Assembly: GCA_043228905.1 (NCBI GenBank)
Contig: JBHGNT010000053.1
Span: 1-64,000 of the forward strand
Direction: 5' to 3'
Source: Azolla caroliniana
Lineage: Eukaryota > Polypodiophyta
Length of the DNA stretch: 64,000 nucleotides
Of the stretch, positions 43,601 to 57,822 are shown one piece after another (position 1 is the stretch's first letter; each line of letters begins with the position of its first letter). Under the pieces are notes generated by a model that searched no databases, was not told where the DNA came from, and saw only the letters and a program-made list of their open reading frames with translations. Both the position numbers and the translations under genes were made by a program.

Positions 43601-43736
43601 GGGGACGCCTGAGGAGGAAAGAGGTGCAGCAGTTGAGGGAGGAGCTCAACATGCCGCCTTCCTGCAGGTGCTGCCAAGCTGGGATACTACTGCTCGCCAT
43701 AGCCATAGCCATAGCCATAGCCATAGCCATAGCCAT
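25656..43736 (-). CDS. EMB2369: Organellar (bacterial-type) leucyl-tRNA synthetase, 20 exons, frameshift in exon 9
   Basis: Charges tRNA-Leu with leucine in plastids and/or mitochondria. Exons (- strand): 43736-43291, 39931-39781, 39683-39627, 36597-36478, 36094-35990, 35846-35629, 35520-35454, 35381-35227, 31519-31256, 31125-30931, 29868-29789, 29687-29625, 29536-29455, 28817-28740, 28652-28551, 26952-26780, 26577-26397, 26313-26236, 26113-25982, 25874-25656. Residues 1 to about 90 are a Ser/Arg-rich transit peptide. The class I signature is [11 protein letters not shown] (HVGH 154-157), the editing domain has TTRPDT (356-361) and VPAHDTRD, and the catalytic loop is KMSKS (752-756). The C-terminus is [15 protein letters not shown]. 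All splice phases agree except exon 9, one base short after VPAHDTRD (near 31470), giving a stop at 31369-31371. Exon 2 also has two extra residues ([11 protein letters not shown]). The call is certain; whether the gene works is not. The symbol follows the Arabidopsis orthologue. Confidence 0.92.
29010..29345. repeat. Imperfect 178-bp direct repeat in a LeuRS intron
   Basis: Two copies start near 29010 and 29188, sharing ATAATGTAAAGCT, AAGGTTGTT and GTGGCATCTGGTAAATTAG. They lie between exons 13 and 14. Confidence 0.85.
31520..34740. other. LeuRS intron 8, main part
   Basis: AT-rich intron sequence with scattered short frames. No transposon family could be named with confidence here. Confidence 0.5.
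34741..34995. repeat. Imperfect tandem duplication of about 128 bp in a LeuRS intron
   Basis: Two adjacent copies share CCTCCATCTTG, TGTTGCCCA and TTTTTCTGTCAGA. They lie in the intron between exons 8 and 9. Confidence 0.85.
37290..39180 (+). pseudogene. LINE relic inside LeuRS intron 3, with internal duplication
   Basis: On the + strand [14 protein letters not shown] and [18 protein letters not shown] are classic non-LTR RT motifs. The stretch LYEQV, then a Ser-Gly-Leu-Pro segment, then [15 protein letters not shown] repeats the same region about 125 bp further on, so part of the RT is tandemly duplicated. A degenerate catalytic box (LLYANDVFV) follows. Frames at 38690-39000 ([31 protein letters not shown]) look like the post-RT part of the same element. 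Many stops. Confidence 0.72.
39903..40132. repeat. Tandem duplication across the intron 1 / exon 2 boundary of LeuRS
   Basis: The segment 39903-40018 (first 29 coding bases of exon 2 plus adjoining intron) recurs at 40020-40132. Both contain GTGTCCAACATGAAGACCTG, which encodes the HVGH signature on the - strand, and both end in GTAGAAAGAAAGAAAG. The second copy has lost the acceptor that exon 2 uses. Confidence 0.85.
40690..42100 (-). pseudogene. Ty1/copia relic inside LeuRS intron 1
   Basis: On the - strand, in order: a broken zinc-knuckle-like stretch near 42050, protease ([15 protein letters not shown] and [12 protein letters not shown], 41822-41577), integrase core ([12 protein letters not shown] then SPQQ and ERKNKTV, 41120-40930), and the linker to RT ([15 protein letters not shown] to [12 protein letters not shown], 40890-40692). 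The order is that of copia elements. Stops throughout. Confidence 0.8.
42170..42625. repeat. Diverged direct duplication in LeuRS intron 1
   Basis: Two segments of about 160 bp, 290 bp apart, share AATTTGCCAATTA-like and GAGGGAGATNCCATTGCCT sequences. A + strand reading of the first gives [18 protein letters not shown], which resembles the zinc-binding motif at the end of plant LINE proteins, so it may be a duplicated LINE tail. Confidence 0.6.
42868..43030. repeat. Second copy of the LINE segment at 37764-37925
   Basis: Roughly 80 percent identical by eye to 37764-37925 (both start AGAACTAGAAGA and include TTTTCTGAAATA and GGGTTTNACACATAG). In the first copy it follows the LINE catalytic box, so this is another fragment of that LINE family. 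Confidence 0.75.
43696..43736 (-). repeat. Hexanucleotide repeat covering the LeuRS start codon
   Basis: Seven consecutive ATGGCN codon pairs on the - strand encode Met-Ala seven times, so there are seven in-frame start codons in a row. Length change by slippage would keep the frame and only alter the number of Met-Ala units. Confidence 0.95.
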
Positions 43737-46166
43737 AGCTGCTCACTCACTCGTGGACATTAATTCATTCATTATTCATATATCTATGTACATATATCAT
43801 CATCATCAAAATCATCATCATCATCTCTGTGTGGTCGGTCGGTCACGCAGACCAAAATACATGAACATACATATGTACATACATTCTTCATTTCTTTCTT
43901 ATCTATCTAGTATCTAGTCAAGGGAGTTATTAAGAAGTTTTACAAGAGAACCATTTCGAATGCAAGTGGGCGGGCAATCACACACAAGAATCAACCAAAC
44001 TCGTTAGTGCGGCTCTTTTATTGACACAACTATCAATAATTATTGACATAAAAGAGTTGATAGTTGTGTCAATAATTATTGACACAACTATCAACTCTTT
44101 TATGCATGGACAACAATTGGGGCAACCACAAAGGAGTCCATCCATCTCCCCATAACAATAGAACATGATGGATGTCCTATGTTGGTGGTGATGCAACATC
44201 CACATCTAACAACACTTGTGATGCATTATCGACCTCGAGAGCTCACCAATGACACTTTGGAGGCAATTTTAGTAATGACAAATAGTGTTTCACTCTTTGC
44301 GCTCATATACAACACTACTACTAGCCCATCCAATGACAAAGCTTGGTATGCCCGATCGATAACATTTGCTCCAACTCTCCTTGCGTCAACTCCCAGATGA
44401 CAAGAAATCAAAGCTCAAGTTTATCATTTGGACACGAAACAGGTGTCTCCAAACTATCATCGTGATCCTCTCCAATAAGATCCTTTGAGGAAATCATGGT
44501 GTCCTTGATTTGGGGATGGTGACTATGTGAACAGACATTCAAACATATGGCAAACTAACCACTTGTTTCAATATCTTACTTGGGTGTTATACAAAAGCGC
44601 ATCGTATGCATGCATGTGTAGGTGGAAACTCGTTGACATTGTGGACTAGGAAATGGGTGGGATGATCCAATATATATCAAAGAATGCATAGCGCGTGGGG
44701 TGTTGGAACAAAGAATATGTGAATCAGTATCTTGGCTTGTGAGATTTCAAACCTCCAACGCCTATGTTAGAAACAAGATGCTTCAAATTATTGAGCAAGG
44801 AACGATATATAACGTAAAATAACAACCAAGCAAGCAAGGATACACAGGTATGAATGAATGTATGATTTATCTTGAGCTTTTTAAGATATATTGTGTGCCT
44901 ATAAGAGATTTGTTGAAGTTGGGGAGATATTTACAAGGGACACAATTGCATGCGAAGGAATTTAAGGGGAGATTGTGGAACATTCAAAAGCTAAAACATG
45001 GTGGCGAATAATGTGTCTTGTTGAAAGGAAAGTAGGGCAAGACAATCAAAGTGTTATCATAAACTCAAAGTCACGAAGATACACATGGCAAACATTTGGT
45101 GTTTGGCAATGCCTCTTATTAAATTTTGAAGGTGAAACTCCATCATGGGTTGTCTCTAATTAGTAGAAGATATTCTCTTAAAAAATCATTTGCATTGGGT
45201 AGGAGACATAGGAGTGAGAGGAAGTGAATTGTTGGAGGTGATTGTCAACGAAGTATGCCATGATCCACACAAAATGCCCAACCATGGGCATCACATCGAA
45301 AAGTTGACTAGTTGAGAGTGAAGCACACCTTTGGTGAGCATTGTGAAAATCTTACCATGTTCATCTATGTGGAAGAGGATAGAAGTTGGGACTGGTGGAT
45401 ATGTAGCCAAGAGTCGGTTGAACAATTTATCAATGACGCAACCATCTAATTAAGGTTAACCCTCCAAGGTGGTTATTTATCGGGGGGCTTCAAAAGGAAG
45501 TTTTGAACCTAATGAGCTTGACCCAACTCTAGGGACACAATTATCAATCAAGTTGTTGGTTGTCAACATACAACATTGGGTATAAGAGCATATCAATTTG
45601 TTGTTCAATGGAACTTCAAGGTAAAAGTGCGAGAGATGTGTGATGAGGGGTAGTTCAAAAAGCTCATGGTAATAAGCAAGAGGAACAACAAAATGTTTGT
45701 TGTTGTCCTCATTCCATTTTGTCCACATATTCCGGGAGTGTGCCATTGAGCTTGAACCAATAATTGGCCATAAAAACAATTGGCATTGAAGCTTTGGATG
45801 AATAATTAGAGCTTGAGTTTCACAATGTGAAGATGAGGATGACAATTGTCGGTGGAGGGGTCCGTCAATGAGAGGAACGTCCTTAAGCAAAAAATTTACT
45901 AATGTAGGTTCCAAATGATGAAAAACAATGTGTTAGGCGTGATGCTTGCAAGTGGGGTTGTGGTTTGTGTCTTATTTGCAGAAATGGGTGTCAAGGACGT
46001 GTAATCTTGACTCACAACATGTGGGATGTTGAGTGAAATGAATATGAAGCCCTCCATAGAAAATACGATCTAGCCTTTTCTGTTATTAACCGTTCGGTTG
46101 TAGCAAGGAGTGCGGGCGACTTTGTGATATAGTAGATAATGTAATAGTCAAAGAAGATATTCTAAG

Positions 46167-46171
<5 letters not shown>
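43737..46171. other. Region upstream of LeuRS, no gene recognised
   Basis: About 2.4 kb containing the LeuRS promoter region, a 58-bp palindrome (44047-44104) and otherwise sequence with scattered short frames. The + strand at 44600-45900 reads like degraded coding DNA, but I could not assign a family. Confidence 0.5.
44047..44104. repeat. 58-bp perfect palindrome
   Basis: CATAAAAGAGTTGATAG starts the left half, and the right half is its exact 29-base reverse complement without a spacer. A related partial copy (TTGACACAACTATCAATAA) lies immediately upstream at about 44019-44050, so the locus may be a small foldback or MITE-type element. It lies about 310 bp upstream of the LeuRS start. Confidence 0.95.

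Positions 46172-46231
<60 letters not shown>
46171..46231. repeat. Compound (CA)n(GA)n microsatellite
   Basis: A short CA run is followed by about 24 GA units. A purine-rich, C-poor stretch (46390-46650) follows. Confidence 0.95.
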
Positions 46232-46234
<3 letters not shown>

Positions 46235-46654
46235 CAAGAAGTTTTCATTAAAATGAAAGGAAAGACCTTATGCAGCAAACTAGTTTCGCTCGCTTAGACC
46301 TCATCAGTGCAAAAGGTCATGGAAATACAAATGGTGGTTTATATAGGATGTTGAGAATGGGGAAGGGAGGAGAAAGAGGGAAAGTATAATCATAGTGAGT
46401 GGGGTGTAATAAGAGTGTAAATAGATGGAAGGCTGTAAGGATTTAAGGTGGAAGATCTTGATGATAGGGGGGGTGGTGATAAAGGGGGAAATGAGTTGGT
46501 GATAGGAAGATTGATAGGGTGATAAGACAGATGAGTGAGTGGGATATGGTGATAAGGGGAAATGAATGAGTGATAGGGTATGTAATTATAAGTAAGTAAA
46601 TATAAGATGGTGAGAAGGTGAAAATTAAGGAAGGGAATAAGAAGGGAAAGGAAG

Positions 46655-47470
46655 GAAAATCGTGGCGGATCGGGGAGAGCTGGAAGCACAGGAAGCTGAG
46701 GAGTTGTTCGACCGACTAGGGGTAAAACTCTCCCTCACTACGGCTTACAATCCGGAGGCGAACGGGAAAGTGGAACGTGGTCACGGGTCTATCGTGAAGG
46801 CATTAGTACGTGCTTGTGAAGGGCAGGTCGGGAATTGGCCGCGGCTCCTCCCTTACGCACTATGGGCGGACCGAACTACGCACAGTTCGACTACGGGGTT
46901 CATGCCGACAAAACTGATGTACGGGCAGAAGCCTATCATGTCGGTAGAGCGGACGATCTCTTCGTGGGCGGCGGTAGACTGGAAGGACGAGATAAGCCGG
47001 GAGGAGCTGTTGGCGGCGCCAATTCGACAGCTCGAGCGGAGGCTAGAGGACGTACAGAGGGTGAAGGAGAAGCTGCGTGCGGCGAGGGAACGAAACAAGT
47101 TCCGGTTCAACCAGACGCACCGGCTACGACCCAAGAAGATCGAGGAAGGCGATTGGGTGCTGGTTTACGACAGCAGCCTCGATAACCAGCATAAGGCGAA
47201 GCGTAAATTTGCAAGGAGGTGGTTCGGGCCTTATACGGTGACGAGCGCGAACGGCAACGACACGTATCACCTCCCAGAACTCGACGGAACACGCTTAGCG
47301 GTGCTGGTGGCCGGGAAGCGGATCAAGGCGTTCAAGAAGCGGAATGAAGATGAGCCGGAGCGAGGAGAGCGACGACGATCGGTTGGGGCCCGACGAAGAA
47401 TCGGACAACGACGGATGACGAGCCGGCTTTCTCCCGTATCTACCTGCCTCTGGAGCAGACCGGTGGATGC
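46655..47470 (+). pseudogene. Gypsy integrase C-terminal half
   Basis: Starts inside the integrase core at VADRGELEAQ (the second catalytic Asp region) and continues with LSLTTAYNPEANGKVERGHGS (third catalytic Glu), the helical IRQLERRLEDVQRVKEKLRA region and a GPY-type module (KFARRWFGPYTVTS, YHLPELDGTRLAV). No stop is seen across about 240 residues, but both ends are missing. The same family left the relic at 15290-15597. The fragment runs head-on into a copia gag on the opposite strand near 47470. Confidence 0.8.
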
Positions 47471-48252
47471 GCGGTTTGATGGGGGTGGATTTCGGCACCG
47501 CCTTGACTCCCCTTGCTCGTGGAAGTCCCGGAAATGCTATCGGCACGCTCATTGTGCCTTCGTTCCTGCTCTTGCCGGCCGCTTCCATTGCGTGCCGACC
47601 CACCTCTTCCCCCACGCCCACGGGGTCTATCAGCCTCCATGTACAGCATCCGACTGTCCGATTGAGTGGTCCGAGACTCACTCACGTGGTTTTCTTCGAC
47701 CATCATCATCGATTGCAAGTCGAAGAAGGACGGTGGTTTCTCCCATGTACAGATCGTTGTCCGCATCGGCCTGTACCTTTTCGCTAGACCACCAAGGCAG
47801 ATTTGTACCATCTCGTGTTCATCCACTGTCACGTTGATAGACCCGAGTGCGTCACAAATCTCTTTTACTTTGGTGGTATAGTCCGTGACCGACATGTCTC
47901 TCTGTCGGATGTTGTTCAGCTCTTGCCGGAGCTGCAACTTACGGGTTGTGGTACTTGCGGCGAAAACCTTACGCAGATTTTCCCAGGCTTCCTTCGGCGT
48001 CTTTGCATCCCTAATGTAGCCGAGCATCTGGTCATGCACAAAGGACGCGAGGCAGTACAGTACTCGGCTCGCTCCTTGCTCCCATACCCGAAAGTCCTTG
48101 TGTGCAGGTTCTGGCGCTACTTCATTCGTTCCTTCCACAAAACTCCAATACCCATGCCCCAGTAGGTACTGATGCATTTTGTATGACCAGGACGCGTAGT
48201 TGGTCCGGTCGAGTTTCTCTGTGGGAATCGAACTTGCCATAACTCTGTCCAT
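47470..48252 (-). pseudogene. gag: Ty1/copia Gag, C-terminally truncated
   Basis: On the - strand it starts with MDRVMASSIPTEKLDRTNY and shows the UBN2-type copia gag domain (NYASWSYKMHQYLLGHGYW, AKTPKEAWENLRKVFAAS, LRQELNNIRQRDMSVTDY). It continues into an RGRGGRGG stretch, but the CCHC knuckle and everything after it are absent, replaced by the convergent gypsy fragment. The start lies 83 bp after the primer site, as in an intact element. Confidence 0.85.
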
Positions 48253-48334
48253 GTCTTTTTCTGTCTACTGTTCTTACGACCTGTTAGGGTTTGCTCTTCG
48301 AAAGTAAATGTCGATTGCAGAGGTTCTCAACCCT

Positions 48335-48349
48335 CTCGATCTAATACCA
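48335..48349 (-). other. Primer-binding site of the copia element
   Basis: On the - strand TGGTATTAGATCGAG begins directly at the LTR end. It resembles the initiator tRNA-Met site TGGTATCAGAGC with mismatches. Confidence 0.65.
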
Positions 48350-48719
48350 TGTAGAAGATCACTTGCGGAAGCGATAGAAAGAACAGAGAAAATAGAAGAT
48401 ACATAGAGTGAGAGAGAGTACACGGGAGAGACAGAGAGAGCAGAACGTAAAACTATATTCAAAATTATATCAACACTCTGTACATACAACACGCTCATCA
48501 ACGCTATTTATACAAGTCCTCATGGGACTGACAGAAGTACCGTGTACTTCAATGCTCACACGAGCATCTAACACTCACTCCAAGACAATAACTACCTAGT
48601 AATACCGTAGATTACTAGGCTTCCGGTTACTGATGGATCCGGTTAACCGGCTCCCATGCTTATCGGCTTTTTGCTCACCGGCATACGAATCCGGCTCCGG
48701 TTGAGCTTGCCGCTCAACA
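48350..48719 (-). repeat. 5' LTR of the copia element
   Basis: A 370-bp segment that on the - strand starts TGTTGAGCGGC and ends GATCTTCTACA, ending exactly at the primer site. The second LTR is not in the window, so the outer end rests on the TGTTGA start. Confidence 0.6.
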
Positions 48720-49182
48720 ATTTCCTCGTAAACAGGATCCAGTTCTTCTGTTTTCATGTTTACTTCTTCTTAAGAAAGACCTGATTCTTCTGTCTTCCAA
48801 TGACGTTGATTTGTAAAGACATTTATCCTGATTTAGAAGCTACCTAGATTCAAAGTTCAAACTTTGATTTCTGGAATGTTTGTTTGAAAGACAACAGGTT
48901 ATTTTGCCATTTACTCACGTTTTTTGTTTCTGGAACAACGTTTTAGTAAGTTAAATCATCTTGACAAATTGCAAGTATATAAGGGTGAATGGAACTCTAT
49001 TTCCGATTTCCTTTCAAAGTATTTAGTGGTATTGCAAGCTAAATCAATCTTTTTCTCTTTCCCTTTGTTTTATGTTTAGATTTGGGCATGCTACTTCCGA
49101 CCAACTGCTTCATGCAACTAGCTTTCTTGCATTATTGGTTGTGGTGAACAATACCATCAGATATCCATAATGTACATAAGTG
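48720..49182. other. Intergenic stretch, nothing recognised
   Basis: AT-rich sequence between the copia LTR and the duplicated block. No missing exons of the adenylosuccinate lyase gene are visible here. Confidence 0.5.
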
Positions 49183-49409
49183 GGGTTTCTTTCAAATTTA
49201 TGCAATAGTTTGAGCTTATACCGTTTACACACCTACTTTGTCTTATAAATGGCTACAGAAAAGTAATGAATCTTAAAAAATCCTCTAGGTTTCTTACGAA
49301 GCCAAATCAGCATCCTTGGCTAGGCCTAAAGAGTTTTTCCATCTGGCTGTAACTCCTTTATTTCACATCCATGTCATTCATTGCTCTTTTTAGTAATTTC
49401 CCAACTAAG
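49183..49409. repeat. Direct repeat, left copy (about 230 bp)
   Basis: Begins near AAGTGGGGTTTCTTTC and ends with CCCAACTAAGTT. It is almost identical to 49794-50026 and flanks the satellite block together with it. Confidence 0.9.
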
Positions 49410-49793
49410 TTAAACTAAATCAAACATACCATACCATACCAAATTAAACCAAATCAAACATACTATAGCATACCAAACCAAATTAAACTAAATCAAACAT
49501 ACCATACCATAGCAAATTAAACCAAATCAAACATACTATAGCATACCATACCAAATTAAACTAAATCAAACATACCATACCATACCATAGCAAATTAAAC
49601 CAAATCAAACATACTATAGCATACCATACAACTAAATCAAACATACCATACCATAGCAAATTAAACCAAATCAAACATACTATAGCATACCATACAACTA
49701 AATCAAACATACCATACCATACCAACTTAAACCAAATCAAACATACTATAGCATACCAAACCAAATTAAACTAAATCAAACATACCATACCAT
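49410..49793. repeat. Satellite block of about 34-bp units
   Basis: Tandem units based on AAATCAAACATACTATAGCA and AAATCAAACATACCATACC, alternating with AAATTAAACC. The same satellite forms a larger array at 56755-57790. Confidence 0.93.
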
Positions 49794-50020
49794 AAGTGGG
49801 GTTTCTTTCAAATTTATGCAATAGTTTGAGCTTATACCGTTTACACACCTACTTTGTCTTATAAATGGCTACAGAAAAGTAATGAATCTTAAAAAATCCT
49901 CTAGGTTTCTTACGAAGCCAAATCAGCATCCTTGGCTAGGCCTAAAGAGTTTTTCCATCTGGCTGTAACTCCTTTATTTCACATCCATGTCATTCATTGC
50001 TCTTTTTAGTAATTTCCCGA

Positions 50021-50026
<6 letters not shown>
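49794..50026. repeat. Direct repeat, right copy (about 230 bp)
   Basis: Copy of 49183-49409; differs by very few bases (CCCGACTAAGTT at its end). The last codons of the truncated adenylosuccinate lyase model read into it from the right. Confidence 0.9.
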
Positions 50027-54673
<4,647 letters not shown>

Positions 54674-54674
54674 T

Positions 54675-54713
54675 TTGAAGAAGAAGAAGAAGAAGAAGAA
54701 GAAGAAGAAGAAG
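54675..54713. repeat. (GAA)n microsatellite, 5' UTR of the lyase gene
   Basis: About 12 GAA units directly before the proposed start codon on the - strand (CTT-rich leader on the transcript). Confidence 0.9.
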
Positions 54714-54828
54714 ACAGTGTGTGTGTCTGTGTCTCTGTCTATGTTTGCTGTTGAGTGAAGAAGAAGAAGAAGTAGATGGTTTTGTGAAAGTTTTTGAGTG
54801 TTTGGAAATGGATATTTGAAATTTTAAA

Positions 54829-55409
54829 ATGTTCTCTCTAGCAAGTATTGGATCATTGATCTACTTTGGACGCAACTTGCCAAGCAAAGCAACAACGTGG
54901 ACGACAACCTCAGTTATGTGCAAGAGAGAGATTACATTTTCAAATGGATCTCCTGCCCCACGACCATTTATCTTGATACTTCAATATCAATGGATGTTGG
55001 AAATGTGTGATCAATTTTCGTAAAACAACTTTTGGGCAATCGTCTCCACATTTTAAAGAGATCAAATTGAGTTGCCATTATGTGTTGTCCTTGCCCCAAA
55101 CCTCATTATGAGGGGTCAAATCATGAACAAAGTGCATTAGGAACTTGCTTGAATTTCATATTCACAAGGATGTCTAAGGTGGGGCCAAATGGCATAGTCA
55201 TTGATAAGTGTTGGGCATCGTATAATGTTATATTTAATGTGGTTGCAAGAGACCGTCAATGTTTGATTGTTGCAAATGGGCATGGCTCGCAAACACATTA
55301 TCGCCATTTGTTGTGTCAGTTCCACGCAAAAAAAAATCATGGGGTCCCACTTGTTGCCCAAAATAAGTGTTGGCGAGAGAAACCGCCTTTTATCAATGGA
55401 TGTGTCTGA
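54829..55409 (+). pseudogene. MULE-like transposase relic
   Basis: The frame at 55080-55409 reads HYEGSNHEQSALGTCL, VGPNGIVIDKCWASYNVIF and LLCQFHAKK. This resembles the DDE core of MULE-type transposases (Asp in IVIDKC, then a C-X-X-H motif), from memory of the family. Neighbouring frames continue upstream with breaks. Function lost. Confidence 0.5.
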
Positions 55410-55523
55410 TGCTAGTGCGGGTTTCACTATCAAGTACACTACCTTGAGACAAATAATGAACTGATCTAATGCTGATCTTGTGCATGTCTTAATCAAGGAT
55501 AGTGAAACCCGCACTAGCATCAG
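55406..55523. repeat. 26-bp inverted repeat with 66-bp loop
   Basis: 55406-55431 (CTGATGCTAGTGCGGGTTTC...) is the exact reverse complement of 55498-55523. Confidence 0.95.
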
Positions 55524-55540
55524 AGGGATCGTCATAATAT

Positions 55541-56754
55541 AGTACATGCAATGACAAAAAATATTCAAAATGTTTTTGGTCTTTAACTTTGGAGATTTTG
55601 GTCTCCAAAATCAAACCTTAGAAACTTTTTGTGGTTGGCAATGTGTGGAATTTGAAGTTTTAAGTATTTTCAAAACACGTTTTTAGTTTTTTTGTGGTTG
55701 AAATTTATATTAATTGTTATTTTGGTAGTGGAAATTTTAATGTTTTGATGACAAAGGTTGTCAGAATCGGGCTATGGGAAACTCCCGTACTCTTTTAGAT
55801 AAAGATCTAATAGTGCAAATTGCACTTGGCCTCTGAAATGCGCCCTACACCGTTGTGACCGTGATTCCCTCACCAAGCCTTATTATCAGTTGGATGCAAA
55901 TAAACACCAGCCTTCTACATACAAACATACATATACTTTATGAGCCCGCCGAATCCCACGAAAACTAGAGATTGTGAGTTACATACATATGTAGAAACCT
56001 CTAATTGTGTCATGTGGCCAAAAGACCCTTTTGCTCATCCAACAAGTGAACGGTGTTCCCATTAGTCGGTCCTATGAAAGAGTTGCGAGTAATTTCACAA
56101 GTTTTCTCACTCTTTCTCTATATGTGTGCATGTGCATGCATGTGTGGATGCATGTCTGTCTCAGGGTATGTTAGGGTTTTTATGTAGTTTTTATGCCAAG
56201 GGTTTTGTTTATGATGAAACTAGGTGTCGCGTCGTGACATATCTGGATGATCGTGATGGCCACATACACAGAAGCATTAATTAGATGTTTTTGATCCTTG
56301 CCCCGATGACACAATGACTCACCTTTGTTTGTTTACACAGTACATTGTCATATAACAATTATCCCCATATTTGCAATCCTATTCTAAAAGCGTGAACATC
56401 ATGGTTGGTTTTGACACATTGAATCCTTTCTTCTTCTTCTTTTTAATAACAAGCTCCTCCCCCTTCTTCGCAATGTGTTGTTTAATTAGCAAACGATTAG
56501 CACACATGTGGTTAGGCCGCCATAAAACTCTGCATGGTTTACAATTGTTTTTATTACGATCTTCGAAGGATTTATTTGAATGTATTCCTTTGTCTTTACA
56601 CATATAGATTGTTCACCTTTCATGTTGGCAATGCGCAAACAAAAGAGAGGTATTTGGCTTGACTCAGAGTCACATGGAAGTTCGAGAAACATGTCTTTCA
56701 CATAGCGAATTCTTGTGGTATTGAATTGAAGGTATTGCCAACCCAATCCAACCA
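55541..56754. other. Unannotated part of the inverted-repeat segment
   Basis: AT-rich DNA with no supported gene. The end (56600-56754) already resembles degenerate satellite units (AACCCAATCCAACC). Confidence 0.5.
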
Positions 56755-57790
56755 GCCCGTATCCTACCGAATTGAACCATATCATAGTGAATTAAGCCTA
56801 ATTAAACCAAACCATACTAAATTAAACCAAATCAATCCAATTCAACCAACCCAATACGAATTCTTGTGGTATTGAATTGAAGGTGTTGCCAACCCAATCC
56901 AACCAACCCAATATCCTACCAAATTGAACCATATCATAGTGAATTAAGCATAATTAAACCATATCATACCAAATCAAACATACTATACCATACCATACCA
57001 AATTAAACCAAATCAAACATACTATAGCATACCAAACCAAATTAAACTAAATCAAACATACCATACCATACCAAATTAAACCAAATCAAACATACTATAG
57101 CATACCAAACCAAATTAAACTAAATCAAACATACCATACCATACCAAATTAAACCAAATCAAACATACTATAGCATACCAAACCAAATTAATCTAAATCA
57201 AACATACCATACCATACCAAACCAAATTAAACTAAATCAAACATACCATACCATACCAAATTAAACCAAATCAAACATACTATAGCATACCAAACCAAAT
57301 TAAACTAAATCAAACATACCATACCATACCAAATTAAACTAAATCAAACATACCATACCATACCAAATTAAACTAAATCAAATATACCATACCATAGCAA
57401 ATTAAACCAAATCAAACATACTATAGCATACCATACCAAATTAAACTAAATCAAACATACCATACCATACCATAGCAAATTAAACCAAATCAAACATACT
57501 ATAGCATACCATACAACTAAATCAAACATACCATAGCATACCATACAACTAAATCAAACATACCATACCATACCAACTTAAACCAAATCAAACATACTAT
57601 AGCATACCAAACCAAATTAAACTAAATCAAACATACCATACCATACCAAATTAAACCAAATCAAACATACTATAGCATACCAAACCAAATTAAATTAAAT
57701 CAAACATACCATACCATACCAAATTAAACTAAATCAAACATACCATACCATACCAAATTAAACCAAATCAAACATACCATACCATACCAA
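56755..57790. repeat. Satellite array, about 1 kb
   Basis: Same units as 49410-49793 (AAATCAAACATACTATAGC alternating with AAATCAAACATACCATACC), about 30 units, more degenerate at the left end and ending abruptly at the right 32-bp inverted repeat. Confidence 0.95.
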
Positions 57791-57822
57791 ATTATGACGA
57801 TCCCTCTGATGCTAGTGCGGGT

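Larger units (their letters stand above)
55507..57822. mobile_element. 2.3-kb segment with 32-bp perfect terminal inverted repeats
   Basis: 55507-55538 (ACCCGCACTAGCATC...) is the exact reverse complement of 57791-57822. The segment contains about 1.2 kb without recognised genes and then the satellite array. No transposase is visible inside and no clear target duplication flanks it, so the mobile-element call is tentative; it could be a non-autonomous TIR or foldback element. Confidence 0.5.

Noticed and set aside
44019-44104. MicroRNA precursor at the palindrome
   Set aside because: A spacerless perfect palindrome has no loop or asymmetry typical of plant microRNA precursors; a repeat origin is simpler.
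45477-45914. 145-codon frame on the - strand upstream of LeuRS
   Set aside because: No domain, start context or homologue recognised; the + strand reading looks like degraded coding DNA, so the frame is probably incidental.
55511-57818. CACTA-superfamily transposon, because the inverted repeats contain CACTAG and CTAGTG
   Set aside because: The repeats extend outward past CACTA, no 3-bp target duplication follows and no transposase is visible.
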